Virus record (IMG/VR): IMGVR_UViG_3300042882_000526
Location: 1 to 40,869 of that record
DNA length: 40,869 nucleotides
From: a virus
Strand: one strand, 5' to 3'
Position numbers and translations under genes: made by a program. The notes under the pieces were generated by a model. The model was not told the origin of the DNA, did not search any database, and worked only from the letters and a program-made list of their open reading frames with translations. Below, piece by piece: positions 14,050 to 20,726 of the stretch; position 1 is the first letter of the stretch; every line of letters starts with the position of its first letter.

Positions 14050-14079
14050 AACCCGTTGAAATATAACGGGTTTTTCTTT
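14050..14079 (+). terminator. Intrinsic terminator after primase-helicase
   Basis: AACCCGTT, a 7-nt loop (GAAATAT) and AACGGGTT run directly into a T-rich tract. It lies 28 bp after the primase-helicase stop and closes the rightward early operon. Confidence 0.85.
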
Positions 14080-14336
14080 GTCTGGAAATAAGGTGGAAAG
14101 TGCCTTATTTGAGGGGTGGAAAGCTAAGTCATTGAAATCATTAGATAAAAAGCTGAAAACTCTATACTCTCTTATCTACCACCCCCCTATGAAGGGGGGT
14201 AGTAAGAGGGGTATAGAGGTGGAGAGTGTTATTACGCGGTTCGCGCTCAAGAACGCGCCTGCTGGCCGAACGGTGGTCGAGGGGCGGTGGGGTGCCGTAG
14301 ATTGCAGACGGGGCGGGGGTGGTGTAGGGTGGTTCG
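14080..14336. other. AT-rich intergenic segment with large stem-loop (origin candidate)
   Basis: No convincing gene. AAATAAGG/CCTTATTT (14086-14093, 14103-14110) form an 8-bp inverted repeat with a 9-nt spacer. At 14160-14218 a 59-nt stem-loop pairs CTCTATAC with GTATAGAG, CTCTTA with TAAGAG and a C-run with a G-run, about 24 pairs with small bulges. A TTATCTACC inside resembles a DnaA box. The stretch is far more AT-rich than its surroundings and follows the primase-helicase gene, so a replication origin is possible. Read on the minus strand the stem is followed by TTTT, so it could instead be a terminator. Confidence 0.5.
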
Positions 14337-14780
14337 ATGACAGATATCACCAGCAAGCCCGACCTGGAGACGTTGAGGGATGATCTGAGGATGGGGAGGC
14401 ACCGCAAGGCGTTCTCCAGTCTCAGGGCCATGCGCAGGCTCCTGGAGCGTACCACAGTGGAGTGCTACGAGGGGCTGAGGCCCATGAAGGACATGGCGGC
14501 GGTTGCAGTCGCCGTGAAGGCCATGGCCGAGATATTCGTTGCCGAGAAGACCTTGGTCGCCGCGGGCCTCGACATGGAGGAGAGCAGCCAGCATCCGCTG
14601 GGGCATGACGGCGGGATGCCCGAGCTATCCCCCAGGAACTACAGGTCGGTCACGAAGTCGTACAAGAAGGGCACAGGAGCCCGTGGGACGCCGGTCAGCG
14701 AGTTCAAGGTCGTGGAGGAGGGGGAGAGCGTCGGAACGCCCCTAGACCAGATTACGGACCAGATGGAAGATCAGTTCTAG
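14337..14780 (+). CDS. Hypothetical protein, 147 aa
   Basis: ATG at 14337, weak Shine-Dalgarno. The first half is helical (LETLRDDLRMGRHRKAFSSL, RAMRRLLERTTVECYEG, AAVAVAVKAMAEIFVAEKTL); the second half is polar, probably disordered, with an acidic end (LDQITDQMEDQF). No family is recognised. No small terminase subunit is evident elsewhere; helical N-terminal oligomerisation with a flexible tail would be compatible with TerS, but the gene lies 3.6 kb before the large subunit, so this stays a guess. Confidence 0.65.
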   Translation: MTDITSKPDLETLRDDLRMGRHRKAFSSLRAMRRLLERTTVECYEGLRPMKDMAAVAVAVKAMAEIFVAEKTLVAAGLDMEESSQHPLGHDGGMPELSPRNYRSVTKSYKKGTGARGTPVSEFKVVEEGESVGTPLDQITDQMEDQF

Positions 14781-15094
14781 CTTTTCCCGCGGGGCAATTC
14801 GAAATCCTGCCAGCCTGATTTCAGGCGCGCGATCAGAAAAGCACTTGGCGATATAGGATCGAAAAGTGGCCGGGCGGCCCCTGGCTCGATCGCCTGGTGC
14901 GGGCGGCGCTACGAGCGTTATAACATACCAAATGAGCCAGGGCTCATCTTAGCGGCGCTAATGTGAGCGTGCGCTTATTTCCGGGGCGAGCCCGGTCGAT
15001 CTGCGTCCTGGGTAGCGTCCAGCTAGCGCCCGGCATTATTTCTCAGGATGGCGCGTTTTTCCGCTTGCATGCAGCCCCTGGCCATGGGAGGAAT
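14781..15094. promoter_or_regulatory. Intergenic regulatory region with clustered palindromes
   Basis: No supported gene (an ORF from GTG 14963 lacks support before 15095). Palindromes cluster at GTTATAAC (14917-14924), ATGAGCC-AG-GGCTCAT (14932-14947) and TTAGCG-G-CGCTAA (about 14950-14962). The first fits a -10-like element, the others look like operators. They precede the accessory operon beginning at 15095/15172. Confidence 0.5.
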
Positions 15095-15175
15095 ATGAAC
15101 CGGCCAGGCAATCGCCTCCGGTTTGCCGACGGGTTAGCCGTCTATTGTAGCACTGTTGAGGAGATAGACAAATGA
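15095..15175 (+). CDS. Micro-ORF, 26 aa, coupled to the Cys-rich gene
   Basis: ATG at 15095 directly after GGGAGGAAT, a strong but closely spaced ribosome-binding site. It encodes MNRPGNRLRFADGLAVYCST and a short acidic end; its TGA overlaps the ATG of the next gene (ATGA). It may act as a translational-coupling leader or a real micro-protein. An in-frame upstream extension (from 14963) crosses the palindrome-rich regulatory area and is less likely. Confidence 0.45.
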   Translation: MNRPGNRLRFADGLAVYCSTVEEIDK

Positions 15176-15924
15176 CGAAAAAGCCTACGGGCTACGTCAT
15201 CTATCGCGGGCCTAGCCTGCTAGATGGCAAGCCGATCGTGGTGGTGGCCATCACGAAGAGCAAAAACACAAAGACCGCAAACATGGTGCAAACCTACATT
15301 CTGCGGGCCGACATCGATCCTCGCGAGGCGAACCGCACCGGGCAGGATGCTTCTATCTGCGGTACCTGCCCGCATCGCGGCACGCCGACGAATGCTACAA
15401 TTGGACTAGCTGCGAACCGCACCTGTTATGTGCGCATCGATCAAGGCCCGCTCATTGTCTACAAATCCATGTTGCGAGGGATTTACCCGCGCGCCAATGG
15501 CCACAAGGCTATTACCGCGATTGGCGCGGGTCGCATGGTGCGCATTGGCACGTATGGCGACGGCGCCGCCGTGCCGTCCTATGTATGGGACAGTCTGTTG
15601 TTCCAAGCTGTGGGCCATACGGCATACACCCATCAGAGCGGCGTCAATGGCGCGTCGTTCGATCCCGCGCGCTACATGGTATCGGCTGACAGTGAAAGTG
15701 CAGCGTGGGATGCCTGGAAGATTGGCGCGCGCACGTTTCGTGTGATCTGGGACAAGTCAGACGTGGTGCGCCATAAGGAGGTGCTGTGCCCGGCATCTGA
15801 GGAAGCCGGGCGGCGCACCACATGCGACAAGTGCGGGCTTTGTGGCGGTGCCAGCGTGTCCGCCAAATCCATCGCGATCGTTGCCCATGGCGCGGGCGCT
15901 AGCGCTATTCAGGCTGGGAGATAA
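15172..15924 (+). CDS. Cys-cluster protein of DUF7227 type, 250 aa
   Basis: ATG at 15172 with GGAG upstream. Residues 1-45 form a beta-rich start (TGYVIYRGPSLLDGKPIVVV). Conserved-looking clusters are ICGTCPHRG (about 62-70) and CDKCGLCGG (about 225-233), plus isolated Cys, ligands suitable for zinc or Fe-S. Between them is IYPRANGHKAITAIGAGRMV and GTYGDGAAVPSYVWDSL. The layout recalls the DUF7227 proteins of sphingomonad/rhizobial phages and plasmids; function unknown. It heads a string of small coupled genes ending at the terminator at 16196. Confidence 0.7.
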   Translation: MTKKPTGYVIYRGPSLLDGKPIVVVAITKSKNTKTANMVQTYILRADIDPREANRTGQDASICGTCPHRGTPTNATIGLAANRTCYVRIDQGPLIVYKSMLRGIYPRANGHKAITAIGAGRMVRIGTYGDGAAVPSYVWDSLLFQAVGHTAYTHQSGVNGASFDPARYMVSADSESAAWDAWKIGARTFRVIWDKSDVVRHKEVLCPASEEAGRRTTCDKCGLCGGASVSAKSIAIVAHGAGASAIQAGR

Positions 15925-15928
15925 GACC

Positions 15929-16102
15929 ATGGTAACGCGAATTCATGACGACAACGACGCAGCCCCCCTGGCGCGTTTCCTCGCGCGCTATAGCCCGCAA
16001 GGTGCGATGCCTGTAGACGTGGCAATCGCGATGCAGGATGCGCACCAGCGGAGGCCGGGTATCTTGACGCCGCGCGCCGATATCGAGGAACGGGAGGAAT
16101 GA
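15929..16102 (+). CDS. Hypothetical protein, 57 aa
   Basis: ATG at 15929 with GGGAG 8 nt upstream, overlapping the previous stop region. The protein (DNDAAPLARFLARYSPQGAM, then VDVAIAMQDAHQRRPG) is hydrophilic with a mixed-charge C-terminus. Its TGA overlaps the ATG of the next micro-gene. No family recognised. Confidence 0.6.
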   Translation: MVTRIHDDNDAAPLARFLARYSPQGAMPVDVAIAMQDAHQRRPGILTPRADIEEREE

Positions 16103-16191
16103 AGCCGCGCCATGTGATCGAAGGGCGCGAAACACTCGCGACCCTGGGGGCAATAGCCTTAGCTGTCATGCTGATAGGCTGGATAATGTGA
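16099..16191 (+). CDS. Single-TM micro-protein, 30 aa
   Basis: ATG at 16099 overlaps the previous TGA; GGGAGGA lies directly upstream (short spacing). After a basic start (MKPRHVIEGRE) it forms one TM helix (LATLGAIALAVMLIGWIM), N-in by the positive-inside rule. It is the last gene before the terminator at 16196. Function unknown. Confidence 0.55.
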   Translation: MKPRHVIEGRETLATLGAIALAVMLIGWIM

Positions 16192-16195
16192 AGGG

Positions 16196-16226
16196 AAGCC
16201 CGGTTTATGCCGGGCTTTCTTTTTTG
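16196..16226 (+). terminator. Intrinsic terminator
   Basis: AAGCCCGG, loop TTTATG and CCGGGCTT are followed by TCTTTTTT. It closes the 15.1-16.2 kb unit. Confidence 0.9.
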
Positions 16227-16286
16227 CTTGTCATGCCCGACTGCCTCGGGATAAGGTCCAGTTATCGCAATTGAGGAGATATTGAA

Positions 16287-16424
16287 ATGACCACCGCAAT
16301 AGTTATCTTTTCCGCCCTTGGGCTCGCTGTACTCTTTGGCATTCTGATTGCCGACATGCGCGCTAGCGCAGCGTATCAGCGGTGGGTCGAGGAAAATGAT
16401 AAGCGCCGGTTTGGGAAGGAATAG
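16287..16424 (+). CDS. Small single-TM protein, 45 aa
   Basis: ATG at 16287 with GAGGAG 8 nt upstream, just after a terminator. The N-terminal TM helix (AIVIFSALGLAVLFGILIAD) is followed by a charged cytoplasmic or periplasmic tail (RWVEENDKRRFGKE). Small TM proteins of this shape are common in phage early regions; function unknown. Confidence 0.6.
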   Translation: MTTAIVIFSALGLAVLFGILIADMRASAAYQRWVEENDKRRFGKE

Positions 16425-16428
16425 CGCC

Positions 16429-16572
16429 ATGCACGAACCAGTCTTTAACTTCTACACTCGCCGTGTCGGGGGATTGCGCTTTGTGTGGCTTGGGCGCTTC
16501 GTCTTTTCATTCTGCGTGCGCCGTGAAATGCGCGACCCTCGCCCCTGCCCCTGGCAGGGCGGGGATAGTTAA
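16429..16572 (+). CDS. Small phage protein, 47 aa
   Basis: ATG at 16429 follows the previous stop by 4 nt, with GGAAGGA upstream. The text FYTRRVGGLRFVWLGRFVFS followed by FCVRR is recurrent among small phage proteins of unknown function, often found in such accessory gene strings. Aromatic and basic; probably not membrane-spanning. Confidence 0.6.
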   Translation: MHEPVFNFYTRRVGGLRFVWLGRFVFSFCVRREMRDPRPCPWQGGDS

Positions 16573-16597
16573 CCAGATGATTGACCAAGGAAAGGAC

Positions 16598-16678
16598 ATG
16601 GAAATGTTATCGAATGATACAAAAGCCCCTCGGGCGGCTGATCCCTCTCCGGACAGAGTGACATTTCTGCAACACTGA
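16598..16678 (+). CDS. Micro-ORF, 26 aa
   Basis: ATG at 16598 preceded by AAGGAAAGG; an in-frame ATG at 16577 is also possible. The product (MEMLSNDTKAPRAADPSPDR then VTFLQH) has no visible fold or family. Its 3' end lies in the first copy of an 18-bp direct repeat, so coding status is uncertain. Confidence 0.35.
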   Translation: MEMLSNDTKAPRAADPSPDRVTFLQH

Positions 16679-16715
16679 AACGGTGCAAGCGCCCGGTGTG
16701 ACATTCTTGCAACAC
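16658..16715 (+). repeat. Two near-identical 18-bp direct repeats
   Basis: GTGACATTTCTGCAACAC (16658-16675) and GTGACATTCTTGCAACAC (16698-16715) match at 16 of 18 positions, 40 bp apart. The second copy sits in GGTGT...ACACC inverted arms. The phase (about four helical turns) suits paired protein-binding sites. Confidence 0.7.
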
Positions 16716-16779
16716 CTAGCACCACGTCCAGCTAGCCAAGCCTGATGCCAACCTAGCCTAATCCCCCTCAATCCAGCCT

Positions 16780-16807
16780 AACCCCCGCTTGTCGGGGGTT
16801 TTTCTTT
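16780..16807 (+). terminator. Intrinsic terminator
   Basis: AACCCCCG, loop CTTGT and CGGGGGTT continue into TTTTCTTT. It isolates the small-gene string from the regulatory region at 16.84-16.97 kb. Confidence 0.9.
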
Positions 16808-16838
16808 GCCTGCGGCCCAGGCCAGATAGGCTAACTCA

Positions 16839-16973
16839 TTGACATCATTGGCGGTTATAACGCCGCATGCGCAAGAAGATCGCGTAATAGGCATTACGGC
16901 ACATCTAACCCCATAGCCGGTTGGCGATAGGTAGTGAGCGCTCACTCGCCCCTGTGTTGGAACGTTATAACGT
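16839..16973. promoter_or_regulatory. Regulatory region with GTTATAAC sites and a 14-bp palindrome
   Basis: Gene-free stretch between a terminator and the HNH gene. It holds TTGACA (16839-16844), GTTATAAC (16854-16861), the perfect palindrome AGTGAGCGCTCACT (16933-16946) and the perfect palindrome ACGTTATAACGT (16962-16973). The TTGACA-to-TATAAC spacing (11 bp) is too short for a standard promoter. The rest, to 17089, is C-rich and then AT-rich with no further feature. Confidence 0.55.
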
Positions 16974-17089
16974 CGCCCTCGAAATCTGGCGATCGCGACC
17001 CCCCTACCCCCGCCGCCAGGATGGGTCCCCGGCCCCTGCCCCATCACGGTTGGAAATATTGGGTTATTTTTTAAAATTTAGGATGAACT

Positions 17090-17659
17090 ATGGACAGAAC
17101 GAGTTATACGAATTATATTGGATGGATGGCAATTTCATACCCCGTCGCGGTTATGCGACAAAAGCTGCTCGATCGCTCCGAAGTCCTGTGGGACACGGGA
17201 TGCCGAGAATGGAAAGGCGCAAAGAACGAGAACGGCTACGGTCGTGTCTGGGACGGCGAGCGCCTGGTCTACGCCCACCGCGCCATGTGGGAGACGGAGC
17301 ATGGGCCCATCCCACTGGGCATGAGCATTTGCCATTCCTGCGACAATCCCAAGTGCATCGACCTCGACCACCTGTTCTGCGCTACACACCAGGAGAACAT
17401 GAAAGACTGCGACGTGAAGCGCCGCCGCAAGAACGGTGCGGCCAAGATGCGTGGCCAGCCCAGCCCGGTCCGGGGCGAGAAGCATGGTCTGGTGAAAATC
17501 AGCGAGGCGGACGTGCGAACCATTCTCACGGACCATGGCGACTGGACCGCCCGAGCCGTGGCCGAGAAGTTCAATATCTCGATCAGCCTGGTCTATGGCA
17601 TCCGCGCGGGCCGGAACTGGGGCTGGCTCAAGGCCGACTTGGAGGCGAACCAGTTTTGA
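17090..17659 (+). CDS. HNH homing endonuclease
   Basis: 189 aa. The central region GCREWKGAKNENGYGRVW, VYAHRAMWETEHGPIPLG, SICHSCDNPKCIDLDHLFCA and THQENMKD is the HNH_3 homing endonuclease fold, with zinc-type Cys pairs and the catalytic His of AHR. The C-terminus carries a HTH (ILTDHGDWTARAVAEKFNIS) for target recognition. ATG at 17090 has AGGA 6 nt upstream; later starts at Met 12 or Met 22 are possible since the first residues look atypical. The AT-rich lead-in (17045-17110) differs from its surroundings, consistent with insertion of a free-standing selfish gene. Confidence 0.88.
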   Translation: MDRTSYTNYIGWMAISYPVAVMRQKLLDRSEVLWDTGCREWKGAKNENGYGRVWDGERLVYAHRAMWETEHGPIPLGMSICHSCDNPKCIDLDHLFCATHQENMKDCDVKRRRKNGAAKMRGQPSPVRGEKHGLVKISEADVRTILTDHGDWTARAVAEKFNISISLVYGIRAGRNWGWLKADLEANQF

Positions 17660-17668
17660 TGCTACAAT
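17639..17668 (+). promoter_or_regulatory. Promoter candidate before late region
   Basis: TTGGAG, an 18-bp spacer and TACAAT, overlapping the 3' end of the HNH gene. The predicted start site falls at or next to the ATG at 17674, so the transcript could be leaderless. Confidence 0.45.
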
Positions 17669-17673
17669 AGACC

Positions 17674-17937
17674 ATGGCCCACGCACCCTTCACGATGCCC
17701 ACCCGTCTTGTCCGCATCCGCTGGGAAGACGCCTCCAGCCAGGACACGGGTGGGTGGATCAGTTGGGAGGAGATACAGAACTCCGGTCCGGCCATCATCC
17801 AGTCGGTCGGCTTCCTGGCCAAGGAGGATGACAAGTGCGTGGTCCTCGTGGGCTCGATCTGCGAGGAGGACGGCACCGCGGGTAGCGACGTGTGTATCCC
17901 GAAGGCGTACATTGTGGAATTGAAGGAGTTGGTGTGA
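17674..17937 (+). CDS. Hypothetical protein, 87 aa
   Basis: Begins at ATG 17674, or at an in-frame ATG at 17695 (MPTRLVRIRWEDAS). No Shine-Dalgarno is visible for either. The protein looks like a small beta domain (GWISWEEIQNSGPAIIQSVG, DDKCVVLVGSICEEDG, then VCIPKAYIVELKEL). No known function. Its last codons carry the ribosome-binding site and start of the XF1762-like gene, so the two are translationally coupled. Confidence 0.7.
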   Translation: MAHAPFTMPTRLVRIRWEDASSQDTGGWISWEEIQNSGPAIIQSVGFLAKEDDKCVVLVGSICEEDGTAGSDVCIPKAYIVELKELV

Positions 17938-18389
17938 CCCTTGAAGTGTTCCCGCTCACATTGAAACAAGCCAACGAAATTGTTGCGACCGGCCACCGCC
18001 ACCACAAGCCCGTGACGGGGCACCGCTTTAGTCTGGGGGTGCGCAACGAATGGGGAGGCGTCCACGGCGCGGCCATCATTGGACGACCTGTCGCGCGCAA
18101 GACAGAGCAGTACGAGACGGCGGAAGTTACTCGCATGGTAACGGATGGCACAAAGAACGCCTGCTCTATCCTGTACGCCGCCGCCGCGCGTGCGTGCAAG
18201 GCCATGGGCTACAGGTCTATCCAGACATTCATCCTGGACGAGGAGCCGGGGGTGTCGGTGGAGGCGGCGGGGTGGACGCTGGTGGCCACGACACGAGGGG
18301 GCGACTGGAACAGCGCGTCGAAACCGGGGCGCAGAACGGATCAGCCGATGGGGGCCAAGAAGAAATATGAGAAGGTGCTGAACGCTTGA
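17934..18389 (+). CDS. XF1762-like GNAT-fold protein
   Basis: 151 aa from GTG 17934 (GGAG 5 nt upstream), overlapping the previous stop. The sequence (LEVFPLTLKQANEIVATGHR, HHKPVTGHRFSLGV, GVHGAAIIGRPVAR, AEVTRMVTDGTKNACSILYA, then AGWTLVA) matches phage/plasmid XF1762-family proteins, predicted N-acetyltransferase-like. The substrate is unknown. It often sits upstream of phage packaging genes, as here, and ends overlapping the terminase TTG start. Confidence 0.8.
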   Translation: MTLEVFPLTLKQANEIVATGHRHHKPVTGHRFSLGVRNEWGGVHGAAIIGRPVARKTEQYETAEVTRMVTDGTKNACSILYAAAARACKAMGYRSIQTFILDEEPGVSVEAAGWTLVATTRGGDWNSASKPGRRTDQPMGAKKKYEKVLNA

Positions 18390-19837
18390 GCCTCATTGCC
18401 AAGGTCGCCGCGATCGTCAAGGCGACGCAGAACAACCGCATCGTAGACCTGCCCGAGGACGTGAGGGAGCTTACGCGCTTCATCCCACGCCCCTTGCAGG
18501 GCCAGATGTACGAGCGCATGAAGCGCTTCAACTCGTGGGTGGTCCACCGCCGCTTCGGGAAGTCCGTCCTGGCCGTGAACGCCCTGGGCGAAAAAGCAAT
18601 CGAGTGCCCATTCCCGAACGGAAGATACGCCTATCTGGCCCCGACCTATGACATGGCGAGGAACATTGCATGGACGTATTTGAAAGATTTTGCGGACCGC
18701 ATACCAACTGCCGAAAAAATGGAGAGCAAGTTGACTGTCGAGCTTCCTACGAGGCTTGGTGGCCGGGCGCAGATTGCCCTTTACGGGACGGATACGCCAA
18801 AGCAGCGCCTCCGGGGTATGTACCTGGACGGTGTAGTGTTCGACGAGTGGGCGCAGATACCCCCGCACGTGTGGACGCAGCAGGTCCGCCCGATGTTGTC
18901 GGACGTAAACCGTAACGGCTTCGACAATCGCCTCGACCCGAACCAGTGGGCGATCTTCATGACGACCCCGTTCGGGCGCAACCATGCCCACCACATGCAC
19001 CGCCGCGCGGAGTTGTGGGCGCAAGGGTTGGGCGCGAAGATGGGTGGCGGCGAGATAGACAGTGCGGCGGGCGACGAGTTGGTGTATCGTAGTGACTGGG
19101 CCGCGGAACTCTGGAAGGCCAGTCAGACCGGCGTCCTCAATCCCGAGGAGCTACGCCTGGCCAAGATGGACATGAACGATGACGACGCCTACGAGCAGGA
19201 GTACGAGTGTAGCTGGGACGCCGCCGTCAAGGGAGCCATCTACGCCAAGCAACTGGCCGAACTCAAGGACCGCGATCGTATTCGGGCAGTTCCCTACAAT
19301 CCGCTTCTTCCGGTCCACACGGGATGGGACCTTGGATTTGACGATTGCACCGCAATCTGGTTCGTACAGTGTGTTGCAAATGAAGTAAGGGTCATCGACT
19401 ACTACGAGGCCGCAGGAGCCGCGCTGGACCACTACGCCGATATACTGGAGAAGAAGGGGTATCGCTATGGAAGACACTACTGGCCACATGATGTGGAAGT
19501 TACCGAACTCGGCTCCGGCAAATCGAGAGCCTCCGTCCTCCGTGCCCTTGGAGTTCGCGGCGTCACTGTTCCGCGCGCCAACGTGGAGGACGGCATTGCA
19601 GCGGTACGAACACTACTGCCGCGCTGCCTATTCGACGCAAGCTCAACGCAGGATGGCCTTGACCGCGTGGCTCTGTACCACCGAGAGTATGATGAACGGC
19701 AGCAGGTATTCCGCCAGAAGCCCAAGCACGATTGGACGTCTCACAGTGCGGATGCACTGAGGACCCTGGCCATGGGTCTTCGCAAGTTCGCCCCCGAGCA
19801 GGGGCAAGACTATCTCCAACAGACGGCGGTATTGTAG
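18386..19837 (+). CDS. terL: Terminase large subunit
   Basis: 483 aa packaging motor. The N-terminal ATPase domain has a variant Walker A WVVHRRFGKS (51-60) and Walker B VVFDEW (about 150-155). The C-terminal RNase H-like nuclease domain begins at HTGWDLGFDDCTAIWF (about 310, first catalytic Asp), with later acidic residues around HYWPHDVEV and TSHSADALR. The start is TTG at 18386, overlapping the previous stop (TTGA), with GAAGGTG upstream. It cuts and pumps DNA into the prohead through the portal encoded at 24.5 kb. Confidence 0.93.
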   Translation: MSLIAKVAAIVKATQNNRIVDLPEDVRELTRFIPRPLQGQMYERMKRFNSWVVHRRFGKSVLAVNALGEKAIECPFPNGRYAYLAPTYDMARNIAWTYLKDFADRIPTAEKMESKLTVELPTRLGGRAQIALYGTDTPKQRLRGMYLDGVVFDEWAQIPPHVWTQQVRPMLSDVNRNGFDNRLDPNQWAIFMTTPFGRNHAHHMHRRAELWAQGLGAKMGGGEIDSAAGDELVYRSDWAAELWKASQTGVLNPEELRLAKMDMNDDDAYEQEYECSWDAAVKGAIYAKQLAELKDRDRIRAVPYNPLLPVHTGWDLGFDDCTAIWFVQCVANEVRVIDYYEAAGAALDHYADILEKKGYRYGRHYWPHDVEVTELGSGKSRASVLRALGVRGVTVPRANVEDGIAAVRTLLPRCLFDASSTQDGLDRVALYHREYDERQQVFRQKPKHDWTSHSADALRTLAMGLRKFAPEQGQDYLQQTAVL

Positions 19838-19838
19838 A

Positions 19839-20360
19839 GTGCAGTTTCGTACAGCGTCGGGTGCAGAACTACTGGTTGCGCATTGCGTGTGGGGCAATTA
19901 CCTTTGGCGTGGGCTGAAGAACGTAAGGATCGTGGATGACCATTTCCGGGAAGACTACGTCGAAACCCTCGTCAACGAGTGGGGATACACCCGTCCAACT
20001 GGACCTGTTCATTCCGGAAGACCAGCTTTCGTCTCCGATACTGCGGCAGATACCGCATTTCTTTTCTGTCCCGCGACAGCAGGAGTGGCGCAACTTGTTC
20101 ATGAGATTGGGCATGCCGTTCACGATCGCGTCTATCCTGCCAGCCGGGACTGGGGACATGAGCAGGCCGAAGCCTTCGCGCTACTAGCCGACGTGAACGC
20201 CGGGCGGTGGCGTACCCTGGAGCCCGCCGAACGGGCGGCGTTCCGCGACCACATCAAGGCGTGCCGGAACAACCCTGGCTACGAGCGTCCCTTGCGCTGG
20301 GCGTTTTCGTTGCGTAAGTTGAAACTCAAGGAGCAGATGGATGCAATCGCCAAAGGATGA
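19839..20360 (+). CDS. HExxH zinc metallopeptidase-like protein
   Basis: 173 aa. GVAQLVHEIGHAVHDRV (HEIGH at 88-92) is a zincin active site, followed by WGHEQAEAFALLADV, where a Glu about 19-22 residues downstream could be the third ligand. The GTG start directly after the terminase stop has no clear Shine-Dalgarno, so an internal start is possible. The rest of the chain is basic toward the C-terminus (LRKLKLKEQMDA). A role in prohead maturation, in host protein turnover or in defence is conceivable; none is shown. Lies among small packaging-region genes. Confidence 0.65.
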   Translation: MQFRTASGAELLVAHCVWGNYLWRGLKNVRIVDDHFREDYVETLVNEWGYTRPTGPVHSGRPAFVSDTAADTAFLFCPATAGVAQLVHEIGHAVHDRVYPASRDWGHEQAEAFALLADVNAGRWRTLEPAERAAFRDHIKACRNNPGYERPLRWAFSLRKLKLKEQMDAIAKG

Positions 20361-20493
20361 AGAAGCCGAGTGCGACGACTGCGGGTGGAGCGGCCCGGTG
20401 AAGGCACTGCTCCCCAATCCGCGATCGCCCATTCCCGATTGCTGCCCGCAATGCGGTTCGCCGGAAACCTGGTGGCCGAGCGCCAATGGCTGA
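20341..20493 (+). CDS. Zinc-ribbon protein, 50 aa
   Basis: ATG at 20341 overlaps the metallopeptidase 3' end, with AAGGAG about 11 nt upstream. Two Cys pairs, CDDCGW (about 11-16) and CCPQCGS (about 34-40), form a classic rubredoxin-like zinc ribbon. The stop overlaps the next ATG (20486) by 8 nt. Function unknown; zinc ribbons in phage often bind nucleic acid or proteins. Confidence 0.7.
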   Translation: MQSPKDEEAECDDCGWSGPVKALLPNPRSPIPDCCPQCGSPETWWPSANG

Positions 20494-20704
20494 CGAGAAG
20501 CCCAGCGAAACCGTCCGCCCGCGGCGCATCAAGTACCACTCCTCGACGCAGCGCGGGGTGGGGTCGAGCGGCAGGGACGACAGCGACAACCCCCTGTCGC
20601 AGAACTTCCTCCCCCTCGACGACCGTGGGGAGCGTGGCCGGGCGCGTTGGTGGGCGCTGCACGGCAAGAAGTACGCCCGCAAGGACGTGGTTGAGTTCGA
20701 TTAG
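20486..20704 (+). CDS. Hypothetical basic protein, 72 aa
   Basis: ATG at 20486 within the end of the zinc-ribbon gene. Hydrophilic and probably disordered in its first two thirds (SETVRPRRIKYHSSTQRGVG), with an aromatic/basic end (RARWWALHGKKYARKDVVEF). No family recognised. The overlap with the preceding gene supports coupled translation. Confidence 0.6.
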   Translation: MADEKPSETVRPRRIKYHSSTQRGVGSSGRDDSDNPLSQNFLPLDDRGERGRARWWALHGKKYARKDVVEFD

Positions 20705-20726
20705 CTAATGTGCTAGGCTCCAGCCT

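Noticed and set aside
14963-15094. N-terminal extension of the micro-ORF from GTG 14963
   Set aside because: Crosses the regulatory area, no supporting Shine-Dalgarno; the 15095 start has GGGAGG.
16839-16861. TTGACA with TATAAC as a promoter
   Set aside because: Spacing of 11 bp is too short for a normal sigma70-type promoter; listed only as part of the regulatory region.
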